In this document: positions 8,772-18,383 of the stretch, piece by piece
Position numbering within the stretch: the first letter of the stretch is position 1
Layout of the letters: each line of letters starts with the position of its first letter
From: Candidatus Poribacteria bacterium
Lineage (GTDB): Bacteria > Poribacteria > WGA-4E > GCA-2687025
Length of the DNA: 64,000 nt
Direction: 5' to 3'
Assembly: GCA_018644665.1 (NCBI GenBank)
Contig: JABGQA010000084.1
Span: 1 to 64,000, forward strand
The notes under the pieces: model-generated
What the model was told of the DNA's origin: nothing
Databases searched by the model: none
The model's input: only the letters and a program-made list of their open reading frames with translations
Made by a program: the position numbers and the translations under genes

Positions 8772-10190
8772 TTAGCCGCCTTCGATGACCCACTCGCGCA
8801 CCGTGCCATCCTCCGACCCTGACACGAATCGTCTCCCGTCCGCGCCGAACGCCACATAACGCACCGGGCCGACGTGGCCGGTGAGCGTCGCCGCCGCCGT
8901 CCGATCGCGCATGTCCCAAACCCATACTGTCCCGTCTGCGCCGCCGGAGATGAGGTACCGTCCGTCTGCGCCGAAGGCAACGCTGTGCACGTACGGCGCC
9001 CGCCCACCTGACCGCGACGGCTCGAAGACGGTGTGTCCCTCGAGGGCGTCCAGCCGTTCGTGCGTGTCGTGGTCCCACAGCACGATGCCTCGCGTGGATT
9101 CGGTGGCGCCGAACGACGACGAGATCGCCACGGCCCACAGGCGCCGCGGGCGGGAGTAGGCGAAAGCCAGTATCGGCAGCTCCTGCCACTGGTCGCGGTA
9201 CGACGCCTCGACCTGTGGCGGCATCGAGTCACATGATCGCATTCCCGCGGACACCACCCACGGCGCCGCAGCTTCCTGCCACTGCGGTGGAAGCAGGCCC
9301 ACGAGTTGCACGTTGAGCGGCCGAGTCGCGAAGACGTGACCGGGCGGCAGCATCGCGCGCTGACGCCTCTCCGGCAGCGGCAAACCGCAGGTCGCGAGGT
9401 CTCCGGGTGCTAGCGCGGACATGGCCACGGGCCCGCCGCTGGCTATGTCGTAGACGCGCACGCCGGCGCGGTCGTACGTGCCAACAGCGAGGAACCTGCC
9501 GTCATCTGAGAACCGGAACCAACGCGCAGACCGCAAGCCCGTCGACAGCACGGGCCGCCGCTCGGCGCTACTCCACACCTCGAGCGTCTTCCGTCGGCCC
9601 GCAGGCATCCAGCCGACGGTCAGGGCCCGGTGCGTCCGCGGCCCCACCATGCCGTCGGGCTCCCACCGGGTATCCGGCCCGGCCTCGGGCGGCCCGCCGT
9701 CCGCCAAAACGGCTGCGCGCGATCCGTCAGTCGGCAGCGAGTACCATTCCAGTTCGCCCGTGGGGAGGTGTTCCCACGCCGCCAGGATTGCTCCGCCGTC
9801 CGCGCGCAGCCGCAATGCGTGTTCGCCGACGGGCGGCAGCGGGAAGTTGGCGTAGGTAGAGTGCGGAGCGGCGTGCGTGTCCCAAAGCTCAATCGCGCCG
9901 TCGGAAGCGTAGCCGGCAACCCAACGCCCATCGTGCGTCAACGCGATGGAGTCCAGTAACGCCGCGCGTCCAAGACTCAGAGTCTCTGTGTGCGTAAGAC
10001 CGTCGGCGGAGAACAACGCCACCTCGTTGGCGACCGCGATCGCGACCCGAGCCTCGGACGTCGCCGACGCGGTCACAGCGCCGCGCCCGTACGTCGCAAG
10101 GGGTCGCACGTCTATCGGCGCGGCCGTCGCAATGGCGCAGACGGCGAGCGCAACGCACGTCGCGCTGACGAGACGCCGCGCGGCGTTCAC
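8772..10190 (-). CDS. Secreted WD40-repeat protein
   Basis: 472 residues. An N-terminal signal peptide is clear (MNAARRLVSATCVALAVCAI, Ala-rich cleavage region). The C-terminal third holds well-formed WD40 blades, for example LEGHTVF...SVAFGADGRYLISGGADG and LTGHVGPVRYVAFGADGR followed by DGTVREW; earlier blades are weaker (IELWDTHAAPH, DGRFLAVGTYDRAGVRVYD). Together they could make a seven-bladed propeller in the periplasm. Its ATG overlaps the TGA of the HUMPS-like gene by four bases, so it is translated as part of that operon. The role is unknown; a scaffold or ligand-binding propeller is inference. Confidence 0.8.
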   Translation of the reverse strand: MNAARRLVSATCVALAVCAIATAAPIDVRPLATYGRGAVTASATSEARVAIAVANEVALFSADGLTHTETLSLGRAALLDSIALTHDGRWVAGYASDGAIELWDTHAAPHSTYANFPLPPVGEHALRLRADGGAILAAWEHLPTGELEWYSLPTDGSRAAVLADGGPPEAGPDTRWEPDGMVGPRTHRALTVGWMPAGRRKTLEVWSSAERRPVLSTGLRSARWFRFSDDGRFLAVGTYDRAGVRVYDIASGGPVAMSALAPGDLATCGLPLPERRQRAMLPPGHVFATRPLNVQLVGLLPPQWQEAAAPWVVSAGMRSCDSMPPQVEASYRDQWQELPILAFAYSRPRRLWAVAISSSFGATESTRGIVLWDHDTHERLDALEGHTVFEPSRSGGRAPYVHSVAFGADGRYLISGGADGTVWVWDMRDRTAAATLTGHVGPVRYVAFGADGRRFVSGSEDGTVREWVIEGG

Positions 10191-10909
10191 GCCTGCGCGC
10201 CCAGCATGGGCGTGGCCTTCGCGCGCTTCACGAGATCCGACAGCAGGCGCTCCAGCTCATCAGCAGAAGCGGCGGGACTGAACTCGTGCGCGTCGATGAC
10301 CAACGGCGCGCCGAGTACGATCAAGGGAGCCCCCAGCGACGGCATCGCCACCGCCTGTTCCACGGACAGTCCTCCGACGGCCTGTATCGGTATGGATACC
10401 GCGTCCACCACGCTCTGTAGGTCGTCAAGAGGCGAGAGCCCCGTCACTTCCTTGCGAGCGTCGTAGCTTGTGTGGACGAGTATCACGTCCGCGCCGAGTT
10501 CTTCGAGTCGGAGCGCACACGCGGCGGGGTCGTCCGCGGCCATGATGTCCCCCATGACGCCGACGCCGTAGTCTTCTCCCGCCTTGACCACCGCGCGGAT
10601 CGTCGCGGGATGCGCGACGCCCATTACGACGACCCAGCTCGCGCCGGCCTGCGCCATCATCTCCGCTTCGAGGTACCCGCCATCCATCGTCTTCAGGTCG
10701 GCGACGACTGCGTTCTCCGGGTACGCCTCGTGCAGCGCCCGCACGGCGTGTAGCCCCTCGCCGAGGATCAGCGGCGTCCCGGCCTCCAGCCAGTCCACTC
10801 CAGCGCGCACCGCGACATCGGCGAACGCGAGAGCGTCCTCTATGTTCGTGAGGTCCAGCGACACCTGGACGATGGGCTCTTCCACTCGATACGGGCGAGC
10901 GATCGGCAT
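10187..10909 (-). CDS. HUMPS-family (hexulose-6-phosphate synthase / 3-keto-gulonate-6-P decarboxylase-like)
   Basis: 240 residues, orotidine-5'-phosphate decarboxylase superfamily TIM barrel. The sequence begins VQVSLDLTNIEDAL, then WLEAGTPLILGEGL, then the signature ADLKTMDGG with the Asp-x-Lys-x-x-Asp metal and catalytic residues, as in hexulose-6-phosphate synthase (formaldehyde fixation) and KGP decarboxylase (ascorbate catabolism). The phosphate-binding end AVGGLSVEQA is present. Which reaction it performs cannot be told. A Shine-Dalgarno AAGGGA precedes the ATG. It sits between a zinc dehydrogenase (10-base gap) and the WD40 gene (4-base overlap). No phosphohexulose isomerase is visible. 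Confidence 0.85.
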   Translation of the reverse strand: MPIARPYRVEEPIVQVSLDLTNIEDALAFADVAVRAGVDWLEAGTPLILGEGLHAVRALHEAYPENAVVADLKTMDGGYLEAEMMAQAGASWVVVMGVAHPATIRAVVKAGEDYGVGVMGDIMAADDPAACALRLEELGADVILVHTSYDARKEVTGLSPLDDLQSVVDAVSIPIQAVGGLSVEQAVAMPSLGAPLIVLGAPLVIDAHEFSPAASADELERLLSDLVKRAKATPMLGAQA

Positions 10910-10919
10910 TTGGGTCCCT

Positions 10920-11954
10920 TTACGCGGGATGCAGCACGGCCTTCACGGCGTGCCGTTCCTCGGCGGCAGTGTAGATGGCTTCCCACTCGGTTACAGGCGC
11001 CACGTGCGAGATCATCGCGTCCATGTTGAGCGATCCGGCCGCGAGCAGGCGGAGCACGTTTTCCCACGTGCGCCAGGTATGGCTGTACGACCCCTGGACG
11101 CGCACGGCCTTCGCGACGATCGGGTCGAGGCTGAGGCCGAGTGGCTCCATGTTCCACGCGATCTTCGTGATCTGACCGTTGCGCCGGACGATCTCCATCG
11201 CCTGGGCGAACGCCGCGTGCGCTCCGGCCGCGTCGACCACAAGCCTCGCGCCAACGCCCCCGGTGCGCTCGGCCACAAGGTCCTCCAGCCTGTGCTGGCT
11301 GACGTCGACGACGGCATCGAACCCGATCTCCTCGGCCGCGGCAAGGCGCACGGCATCCTCGGGGAGTCCGGTGATGACAACACGGGCGCCACCGGCCTTC
11401 GCGACCTGCGCCGCAAACAGCCCGATGGGCCCCGGCCCAAGGACGACCACGAGGTCGCCCGGATCGAACTCGCTCTTCACGCACACGGCGTTGTACGCGA
11501 CGGCAATCGGCTCCGTAAGCGCGGCGTGCTCGAACGGCACATTGTCCGGGACGCGGTGCAGGCAGCGCGCGGGGACGCACACGTAGTTCGTGAAGGCCCC
11601 GTCAACTCCGTAGCCGAAGCCGAGCCTGTCCGGGCAGATGTTGTACTCGCCGGCCCTGCAGAACTCGCACACGCCGCACACGTGGGCGCCGGTCTCACTG
11701 ACGACGCGGTCGCCGACTGCGAACCCCGCAACGTCCGCGCCGGTCGCCGCGACCACTCCGCAGAACTCATGCCCCTGGATGACCGGGACGTTGATGGGGT
11801 ACGTGATGCGATTCCGCCAGAATTCGACATCGCTCCCGCAGACGCCGGCGGCCTTCGTTTCGAGCAAGACATCCGCCGGGCCGATTGAGGGCTCCGGCAC
11901 GTCCCGAAGCTCGACTTCCTTGTCCCCCAGACCGTACTTCACGACAGCCTTCAT
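10920..11954 (-). CDS. Zinc-dependent medium-chain alcohol/sugar dehydrogenase
   Basis: 344 residues from the ATG at 11954; the frame is open further upstream but the family start is MKAVVKYGL. Catalytic zinc ligands are in AGVCGSD and GHEFCGVV; the structural-zinc cysteines are in CGVCEFCRAGEYNIC. The Rossmann motif VVVLGPGPIGLFAAQ binds NAD(P). It belongs with L-threonine, sorbitol/L-iditol and L-gulonate 5-dehydrogenases. First gene of a likely operon with the HUMPS-like decarboxylase, consistent with oxidation of a sugar or sugar acid before further processing; the substrate is inference. Confidence 0.88.
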   Translation of the reverse strand: MKAVVKYGLGDKEVELRDVPEPSIGPADVLLETKAAGVCGSDVEFWRNRITYPINVPVIQGHEFCGVVAATGADVAGFAVGDRVVSETGAHVCGVCEFCRAGEYNICPDRLGFGYGVDGAFTNYVCVPARCLHRVPDNVPFEHAALTEPIAVAYNAVCVKSEFDPGDLVVVLGPGPIGLFAAQVAKAGGARVVITGLPEDAVRLAAAEEIGFDAVVDVSQHRLEDLVAERTGGVGARLVVDAAGAHAAFAQAMEIVRRNGQITKIAWNMEPLGLSLDPIVAKAVRVQGSYSHTWRTWENVLRLLAAGSLNMDAMISHVAPVTEWEAIYTAAEERHAVKAVLHPA

Positions 11955-12202
11955 CGTGGCTAAGTCCCTCCCAGCCGGCTCAGACAGGTGACGCCTCACG
12001 CGCACGCAGTCTACCATGGCGTCGCCAGCCACGGTCTCGCGCCAACGGTCGCGGCGTCTGCCGGCCGACCACGCTGAGGCCAAGGCCGTCGCCCCGCTTG
12101 TCGCGCGTGCATCGTCGTCGTAGTCTCCTGCCGCGGCCGGCGCCCGCCCACCGTTCGCGACTCGCAACGCCGGGCGCCGCCACGATAGGGAGGCATGACG
12201 CG

Positions 12203-13480
12203 ATGCTCACTGCTGGTGCAGCGTGCGTAGACATAACGCCGCCGCTTGGAACCCTCATTCCAGGACTGTTCCACGAGCGACGGGCCGAAGCCATCCACGA
12301 CCCTCTGCACGCGCGGAGCTTCGTGGTCGGCCTAGGCGACGAGGCCATCGCCGTCGTCGTGTGCGATCTCATCGGCATCAAGCGCGACCAGATCGATCGC
12401 GCCAAAGCGGCAATCGAGGACGCGACAGGACTGCCCCCAGCGCGCGTCCTGGTCTGCTGCACACACACGCACACGGGAGCGCATACCGGCGACGACGCGT
12501 ACACCGCGTTCGTAGTCCAGCGGATAGCCGACGCCGTCCGGCTGGCATGCGAGAGGCGCGAGCCCGCGGAGATCGGCTGGGCGAGCGGCCACGAGGATCG
12601 TGTCGTGTTCAACCGGCGGTTCCACATGCGCGACGGCGGGGTGCGGACGAACCCCGGCTCGGGGAACGCTGACGTAATCGAGGCAGCCGGGCCTGTCGAT
12701 CCCGAGGTCGGCGTTCTGTGCCTAAGGCGCGCCGGCGGCGGTACGGTCGGGCTGCTGGGCAACTACGCGCTGCACTACGTCGGTGGGGGCGATCACGAGC
12801 GCGCCGTGTCTGCGGACTACTTCGGTTGGTTCTCGCAGTTCATCCAGGCGCTGTGCGGCGAGACGTTCGTCGCGGCTCTGGCCAACGGCGCGTGCGGCGA
12901 CATCAATAACAACGACGTGCTGGGGACATCGCGGCCTAAGAACGACCGATACCAGCACACGAAGCGGGTGGCGGCTCTTGTGGCGTCGGCCGCGTATTGG
13001 GCCGTCAGCGAGATGGAACTCACAGGCGATGCGTCGATCGGCGCCGCCATCGAGGAAGTGCGCCTGCAACGCCGCGCCGCTCCTACGGCCGACGCCGTGG
13101 CAACAGCCGAACACGATGGCCAGCAGACCGGGGCCACGATGGGACAACGCGCGGCCGCGCGCCGCGTGGCCCGCGCGGGCGCCGACACATCCTCGCACGC
13201 CCTGACGTGGGTGCAGGCGCTGCGAATCGGAGATGTCGCGCTAGTGGGTGTGCCGGGCGAGCTGCTGGTGCGCCTTGGCCTGGACATCAAGCGTCGCTCG
13301 CCGTTCGGGCAGACGATGGTCCTGGAGTTGGCGAACGACAGCATCGGCTACCTGCCCGACCTGCGCGCATTCGAAGAGGGCGGGTACGAGCCCGAAGCGA
13401 GCGTGTTCCAGCCCGGTGTTGGCGAGCAGATCGCCGACGCCGCCGTCGCTCTTCTCGACGACCTTCACGCGCAGGCATGA
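12203..13480 (+). CDS. Neutral/alkaline ceramidase-like N-terminal-domain protein
   Basis: 425 residues from the ATG at 12203, preceded by AGGGAGG at good distance; the frame is open upstream but that part has no homology signal. It shows AACVDITPPLG at the start, VCCTHTHTGAHTGDD (the SHTHSGP-type metal site) and ANGACGDINNN in place of the NGxxGDxSPN nucleophile region of neutral ceramidases. The catalytic serine of classical ceramidases therefore looks absent. No signal peptide is visible, unlike secreted ceramidases. This is the widespread shorter bacterial homologue of unknown substrate. Confidence 0.8.
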   Translation: MLTAGAACVDITPPLGTLIPGLFHERRAEAIHDPLHARSFVVGLGDEAIAVVVCDLIGIKRDQIDRAKAAIEDATGLPPARVLVCCTHTHTGAHTGDDAYTAFVVQRIADAVRLACERREPAEIGWASGHEDRVVFNRRFHMRDGGVRTNPGSGNADVIEAAGPVDPEVGVLCLRRAGGGTVGLLGNYALHYVGGGDHERAVSADYFGWFSQFIQALCGETFVAALANGACGDINNNDVLGTSRPKNDRYQHTKRVAALVASAAYWAVSEMELTGDASIGAAIEEVRLQRRAAPTADAVATAEHDGQQTGATMGQRAAARRVARAGADTSSHALTWVQALRIGDVALVGVPGELLVRLGLDIKRRSPFGQTMVLELANDSIGYLPDLRAFEEGGYEPEASVFQPGVGEQIADAAVALLDDLHAQA

Positions 13481-13516
13481 GCCACAACCCGCACAACGGA
13501 CAGGGATGGACCTGCC

Positions 13517-14560
13517 ATGGCATCGCGCGCGCGCAATCTGGATCCGTTCTCGGCGACAATGGCGATGGTCGCGGAGCGCCGACCGCGCCTCGAGTGCACG
13601 GCCACCAACCGCGCGGAGTGGCGTGCGTGGCGCAGCGCGTTCGACGCGGCGCTCCGCGAGAACCTCGGCAAGCTGCCCGACCCCGTCCCGCTCGATCCAG
13701 AGACCACCGAGCGGGTGGACTGTGGCGACCACTGGCGCGAGCGCGTGGTGTTCGACACGACGGCGTGGGATAGCGTCCCTGCATACGTGCTCGTGCCAAA
13801 GGACGTGGCCGCGGGCGAGCAACGACCCGCCGTGTTGGCAGCGCATGGTCACGGTCGCGGTAAGTCGGACATGGCGGGCTCAGTGCCAGAGGATGCGGAG
13901 GCCCTCCGCCAACTGAACTACGACTACGGCAGGGGGATGGTCGAGCGCGGCTACGTCGTGATTGCGCCTGACTGGCGCGGGTTCGGCGAGCGTGGCAGTC
14001 CAGCAGAATGGGTGCGATCCGGCCGCGATGGCTGCAATGTCAACTACATGGCGTACGGCTACTTCGGCTACCACCTGCTGACATTACAGGTGTGGGACGG
14101 CATGCGCGCCCTGGACTACCTGGCGTCCCGCCCCGAGGTGGATGAGGACCGCATGGGCTGCCTGGGCCTGTCGTTTGGCGGCACTATGACGACCTATCTA
14201 GCCGCCTTAGACGAGCGCATCAAGGTCGCCTGCATCAGCGGGTACATCAGCACGGTCGCCGGGGACGCGATCACGTCGCGCGGCAACGGCAACTTCTGCG
14301 GCGCGCAGTATTCGCCAGGCCTGCTCGACATTGGGGACATCCCCGACGTCGCGTGTCTGATCGCGCCCAGGCCACTGGTGGCGGAGATGGGCACGCAGGA
14401 CAACTGCTTCGTGATCGACGATGCCCTCGCTGGCTACGCCGAAGTCGAACGCCTGTACGAGGCGATAGGCGAGGGCGACAAGCTTGTCAACGACGTCTTC
14501 GAGGGCGGGCACCAGTTCAGCGGAGCCGTCGCGTACGACTGGTTCGAGCGGTGGCTGTGA
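13517..14560 (+). CDS. Alpha/beta hydrolase, dienelactone hydrolase / acetyl-xylan-esterase-like
   Basis: 347 residues. The core is an alpha/beta hydrolase: PAVLAAHGHGRGKSDMAG is the oxyanion-hole region, VIAPDWRGFGERGSP the next strand, and GCLGLSFGGTMTTYLAALDE contains the Gly-x-Ser-x-Gly nucleophile elbow. A late GGHQFSG supplies the likely catalytic histidine. The closest type is the Abhydrolase_7 / acetyl-xylan-esterase-like family. No signal peptide. It lies 36 bases after the ceramidase-like gene and 76 before a Gfo/Idh/MocA gene, all forward, so a three-gene catabolic unit is plausible. Confidence 0.85.
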   Translation: MASRARNLDPFSATMAMVAERRPRLECTATNRAEWRAWRSAFDAALRENLGKLPDPVPLDPETTERVDCGDHWRERVVFDTTAWDSVPAYVLVPKDVAAGEQRPAVLAAHGHGRGKSDMAGSVPEDAEALRQLNYDYGRGMVERGYVVIAPDWRGFGERGSPAEWVRSGRDGCNVNYMAYGYFGYHLLTLQVWDGMRALDYLASRPEVDEDRMGCLGLSFGGTMTTYLAALDERIKVACISGYISTVAGDAITSRGNGNFCGAQYSPGLLDIGDIPDVACLIAPRPLVAEMGTQDNCFVIDDALAGYAEVERLYEAIGEGDKLVNDVFEGGHQFSGAVAYDWFERWL

Positions 14561-14636
14561 GGGCCGCGACGGGCACGGAACGCCACACCACGAGGCCCAC
14601 AGTGGGAAGCGCCAACCAACGCAAGGAGTACGCCCG

Positions 14637-15749
14637 ATGCCGGTAAATGCGGGCTCCCGTCCCAGCCGCGTGTGGAGGGTCGCTCTGGTGGGCGCGCGCC
14701 GCGGATCCAGCTACGGCAACCTGACGCATGCTGACCCGCGCTTCGAGATAACGGCGCTATGTGACGCGAATCACGACAGCCTCGCCGCGTACCAACGCGC
14801 GCTGGGCCTGGACGACTCTCGCTGTTTCACTGAGTACGACGCCCTTCTCGCCGCGGGTGGGTTCGACGCGACGATCGTCTGCACCCCCATCCCCTACCAC
14901 GCCGAGCAATCGGCCAGCGCGATGGACGCCGGCTTCCACGTGATGAGCGAGGTGACCGCCGCGAACACAGTGGACGGGTGCGCGAAGATCGTCGAAGCGG
15001 CGCGACGCACCGGCAAGACCTACATGCTGGCCGAGAACACGTGCCACCGCCCGCTGTTCGCGGAGTGGCGACGTCTGTTGGATTCGGGCCGGTTGGGCGA
15101 GCCGATCTACGCGGAAGCCGACTACATCCACCCCATCCCACAGCTTCTTGTGGATGCCGACACTGGCCAGCAGATGTGGCGCGCGGAGCGCCCGCCCATC
15201 CACTACTGCTCGCACTCGCTCGGCCCGATCCTGATGCTCACAGGCGACAGGATTGTGCGCGCGATGGGAATAGGCGCCGGTACACGAATCCTGCCCGAAG
15301 GCGGCGTCGGCGGGGTCGACGTACAGCTCGGCGTGTTCGAGACCGCCAAGGGCGTCATCATCAAGATGACGCGCACGCAGGTCGCGCCGCGCCACCGCCC
15401 CATCCACTACTACCACATACAGGGCACAAAGGGCTTCGTCGAGACCGATAGACTCGGCCCGGAACCGGGGAGCCCTGTTCAGCGGGGCCTGCTCTATGTC
15501 GAGGGTGAAGCCGAACACACGCAGCAGGTCGAGTGGCCCGAGGTGGACACGACGTACCCAGACTACGCGACCAAGGGCGGCCACGGCACGAGCGACTACC
15601 ACACGCTCCTCCGATTCCTGAGCGCCCTCGACGCAGGCGGCAAGGCGGAGATCGACGAGACGCGCGCGTGGGACATGACCGTGCCCGGACTCATCGCTGC
15701 CGAATCCGCTCAGAACGGCGGCGCGTGGATGGACGTCCCTCAGGCGTGA
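14637..15749 (+). CDS. Gfo/Idh/MocA-family oxidoreductase without the EKP lysine
   Basis: 370 residues from the ATG at 14637, with AAGGAG nine bases upstream; the open frame extends back into the hydrolase gene but those codons are not expected to be used. The N-terminal Rossmann strand is VALVGARRGSSYGNL, ending near LCDAN. Where family members read EKP after the strand GKHVL, this one reads VMSEVTAANT, so the usual catalytic lysine is missing. The C-terminal substrate domain (IHYCSHSLGPILMLTGDR) is intact. It probably acts on a sugar or inositol derivative, or is a binding protein without redox activity. Confidence 0.82.
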   Translation: MPVNAGSRPSRVWRVALVGARRGSSYGNLTHADPRFEITALCDANHDSLAAYQRALGLDDSRCFTEYDALLAAGGFDATIVCTPIPYHAEQSASAMDAGFHVMSEVTAANTVDGCAKIVEAARRTGKTYMLAENTCHRPLFAEWRRLLDSGRLGEPIYAEADYIHPIPQLLVDADTGQQMWRAERPPIHYCSHSLGPILMLTGDRIVRAMGIGAGTRILPEGGVGGVDVQLGVFETAKGVIIKMTRTQVAPRHRPIHYYHIQGTKGFVETDRLGPEPGSPVQRGLLYVEGEAEHTQQVEWPEVDTTYPDYATKGGHGTSDYHTLLRFLSALDAGGKAEIDETRAWDMTVPGLIAAESAQNGGAWMDVPQA

Positions 15750-15883
15750 CAGCCGGCGTCCGCGAGACGACCTTCAGGGCCCGCCATGCCGTCGGCCTGC
15801 GCGCCAGTTGGGCCGGCACACGGCTGGGTTCTCGCCCCGCGCGTACTGCGTGGAAGCAGCTTCCGACGCGGGTTCGGCGCGCA

Positions 15884-15913
15884 TTGCCCACCTGTTCACG
15901 GCAGTGCTATAGT
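15884..15913 (+). promoter_or_regulatory. Candidate sigma70 promoter of the hom operon
   Basis: TTGCCC (15884-15889) and TATAGT (15908-15913) are separated by 18 bases. The second is preceded by TGC, an extended -10. It lies 52 bases upstream of the hom ATG, in the only sizeable gap before the 14-gene run. Read by eye only. Confidence 0.45.
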
Positions 15914-15964
15914 TGATACGCGCCGATCGCGCGCCCGCGTCCGCTCACGCCGAACGGAACACAG

Positions 15965-17275
15965 ATGCCCTCAGACAACGTCCGCGTAGGAATCATCGGT
16001 CTTGGGACCGTCGGGACCGGCGTCGTGAAGATACTGCAGCGACGCGCCGCGAGCCTCGAGACACAACTCGGGGCGCGAATCGAGGTGCGCGGCATCGCCG
16101 TGCGCGACGTCACGAAGACGCGAGGCGTTGAGACGACACCCGGCACACTCACGGCCGACGCCGGAGAGTTAGTGCGACGTGATGACATAGACATCGTCGT
16201 GGAATTGATGGGCGGCACCGGCGCCGCGAAGGGCTTCGTGCTAGACGCCCTGCGCCACGGGAAACACGTCGTCACGGCGAATAAGGCGCTAATAGCCCTC
16301 GAAGGCAAAGACGTGTTCGACGCCGCGCACGAGAACGGCGTCGGCGTCTACCTGGAGGCGAGCGTCGCTGGCGGCATTCCGATCGTCCGGTCCCTCCACG
16401 AGGGGCTCGCCGCGAACGAGATCGAGAGCATCTACGGCATCCTGAACGGCACCTGCAACTACATCCTCACGCAGATGTCCGCGCACGGCCAGGCGTACGA
16501 CACGGCGCTCGCGAAGGCGCAGGAACTCGGCTACGCCGAGGCCGACCCGACGGTCGATGTCGGCGGTCACGACACGGCCCACAAGCTGGCAATCCTCTCG
16601 TCGCTCGCGTACGGGTTCAACGTGGACAGTGATCAGCTCTTCTGCGAGGGCATCGACGGGCTAGAGATCGCCGACATCGAGTACGCCCGCGAGTTGGGGT
16701 ACACGATCAAGCTACTCGGAATCTCGCAACGCAGCGGTGATGGGGTCAGTGTCCGCGTGCACCCAACGATGATCCCGGACACGAGCGTGTTGGCGAACGT
16801 CAACGACGCCTTCAACGCCGTCGCGGTTGTCGGGGACGCCGTTGGCCCGACGCTGTACTACGGTCAGGGAGCCGGCGAGCTGCCCACGGCCAGCGCAGTC
16901 GTGGCGGACATCATCGACGCTGCGCGGGTCGTCGTCACGGGCTCGCCTGCTGAGATCCCCTCGTGCTGGGACCCCAACCGGGCGAAGGCGATGGCAATCG
17001 ACCCAATGGACTCGTGCGAGTCGAGGTACTACCTGCGTCTCCAAGTTGAGGACCGGCCCGGCGTGCTCGCCGACATTGGGGCCATCCTCGGCCGCCACGC
17101 GATCAGCATGTCCGCTGTGATCCAGAAGGCCCCGCACTGCGAGGACTCGGTCCCGCTAGTGTTGCTCACGCACAGAGCGCTCGAGGCGAATCTGCAAGCG
17201 GCTTTGCGCGAGATATCCGACCTCCCTTGCACGAGACAGCCGAACGTCTGCATCCGGGTAGAAACCGACCTTTAA
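15965..17275 (+). CDS. hom: Homoserine dehydrogenase
   Basis: 436 residues, the usual length of the monofunctional enzyme that reduces aspartate semialdehyde to homoserine. The NAD(P) motif GLGTVGTG is at residues 12-19. The central catalytic part has the family signature [12 protein letters not shown] and [17 protein letters not shown] with the acidic residues that bind homoserine. The C-terminal ~80 residues form an ACT domain ([19 protein letters not shown]), normally the site of threonine feedback inhibition. First gene of the threonine block; thrC follows after 25 bases. Confidence 0.96.
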   Translation: MPSDNVRVGIIGLGTVGTGVVKILQRRAASLETQLGARIEVRGIAVRDVTKTRGVETTPGTLTADAGELVRRDDIDIVVELMGGTGAAKGFVLDALRHGKHVVTANKALIALEGKDVFDAAHENGVGVYLEASVAGGIPIVRSLHEGLAANEIESIYGILNGTCNYILTQMSAHGQAYDTALAKAQELGYAEADPTVDVGGHDTAHKLAILSSLAYGFNVDSDQLFCEGIDGLEIADIEYARELGYTIKLLGISQRSGDGVSVRVHPTMIPDTSVLANVNDAFNAVAVVGDAVGPTLYYGQGAGELPTASAVVADIIDAARVVVTGSPAEIPSCWDPNRAKAMAIDPMDSCESRYYLRLQVEDRPGVLADIGAILGRHAISMSAVIQKAPHCEDSVPLVLLTHRALEANLQAALREISDLPCTRQPNVCIRVETDL

Positions 17276-17300
17276 CCGTCCGGTAAGAGGGCACGAAACC

Positions 17301-18383
17301 ATGTCCGTCCTGCCCGGCATGAGGTATCCCGCGTGGCGCGGGCTCATCGAACACTACCGCGATTGCCTGCCGGTCACAGACGACACGCCCGTGGTGACGC
17401 TGCACGAGGGCGCAACGCCATTGCTCCCGGCCCTGAAGCTATCAGCGGCTCTCGGCGGAGGCGTTGAGGTGCACCTGAAGTGTGAGGGCCTCAACCCAAC
17501 AAGCTCATTCAAAGACCGCGGCATGACCTTGGCGGTGTCGAAGGCCGTCGAAGAGGGCGCACGCGCTGTCATCTGCGCCTCGACGGGCAACACGTCGGCA
17601 TCCGCGGCGGCGTATGCGGCGCGCGCCGGGATACGCAGCGTCGTTCTGGTGCCCAACGGCGAGATTGCGCTGGGCAAGCTCGCCCAGGGGATGATGCACC
17701 GAGCGATGGTGCTGGCAGTCGAGGGCAACTTCGATACGGCCCTCGAACTCGTGCGGAGAATCTCGGACGCGCATCCGATCGCCCTCGTCAACTCGGTGAA
17801 CCCGTACCGCATCGAGGGCCAGAAGACAGCAGCCTTCGAGATATGCGACCAGCTTGGCCGGGCCCCGGACTATCAGGCCATGCCGGTAGGCAACGCCGGC
17901 AACATCACGGCGTATTGGAAGGGCTACCAGGAATACCTCAAGGGCGGCATCGTGAAGGCCGCGCCGGCGATGATGGGCTTCCAAGCGGCCGGAGCGGCGC
18001 CGATCGTCGATGGCACGCCCGTCTCAGACCCGACAACGCTGGCCACGGCCATCAAGATCGGCAACCCCGCTAGCTGGGTTACCGCGGTCGCTGCTCGAGA
18101 CGAATCCGGCGGCCTCATCGAGCGCATCACCGACCGACAGATCCTGGACGCCTACTCGCTGCTCGCCGCGACGGAGGGCGTGTTCGTCGAGCCAGCGTCC
18201 GCGATCTCGGTTGCCGGCGTGATCGCCCTGAACGAGCGCGGTCACTTCCGACCAGGTGACTGCATCGTCTGCATCCTGACGGGCCACGGGCTGAAGGACC
18301 CGGACCGCGCGATCGCCGAGGCCCCGGAGCCCAAAGTCGTTCCCGCCGACGTCGACGCGATCGTTGGGGAGATACTGTCGTGA
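17301..18383 (+). CDS. thrC: Threonine synthase
   Basis: 360 residues, the short bacterial class. TPLLPALKL opens the fold, and SSFKDRGMT (about residues 69-77) carries the lysine that binds pyridoxal phosphate. [16 protein letters not shown] and the later [15 protein letters not shown] form the phosphate-binding loops. It converts O-phosphohomoserine to threonine. AAGAGG precedes the ATG. Its TGA overlaps the GTG of the next gene by four bases, coupling it to the PGM-like proposed homoserine kinase, which would supply its substrate. PLP-synthase genes pdxS and pdxT follow in the same run. Confidence 0.96.
   Translation: MSVLPGMRYPAWRGLIEHYRDCLPVTDDTPVVTLHEGATPLLPALKLSAALGGGVEVHLKCEGLNPTSSFKDRGMTLAVSKAVEEGARAVICASTGNTSASAAAYAARAGIRSVVLVPNGEIALGKLAQGMMHRAMVLAVEGNFDTALELVRRISDAHPIALVNSVNPYRIEGQKTAAFEICDQLGRAPDYQAMPVGNAGNITAYWKGYQEYLKGGIVKAAPAMMGFQAAGAAPIVDGTPVSDPTTLATAIKIGNPASWVTAVAARDESGGLIERITDRQILDAYSLLAATEGVFVEPASAISVAGVIALNERGHFRPGDCIVCILTGHGLKDPDRAIAEAPEPKVVPADVDAIVGEILS

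Noticed and set aside
10584-11888. 434-residue forward open frame
   Set aside because: Antisense to the zinc dehydrogenase and HUMPS genes, no motif.
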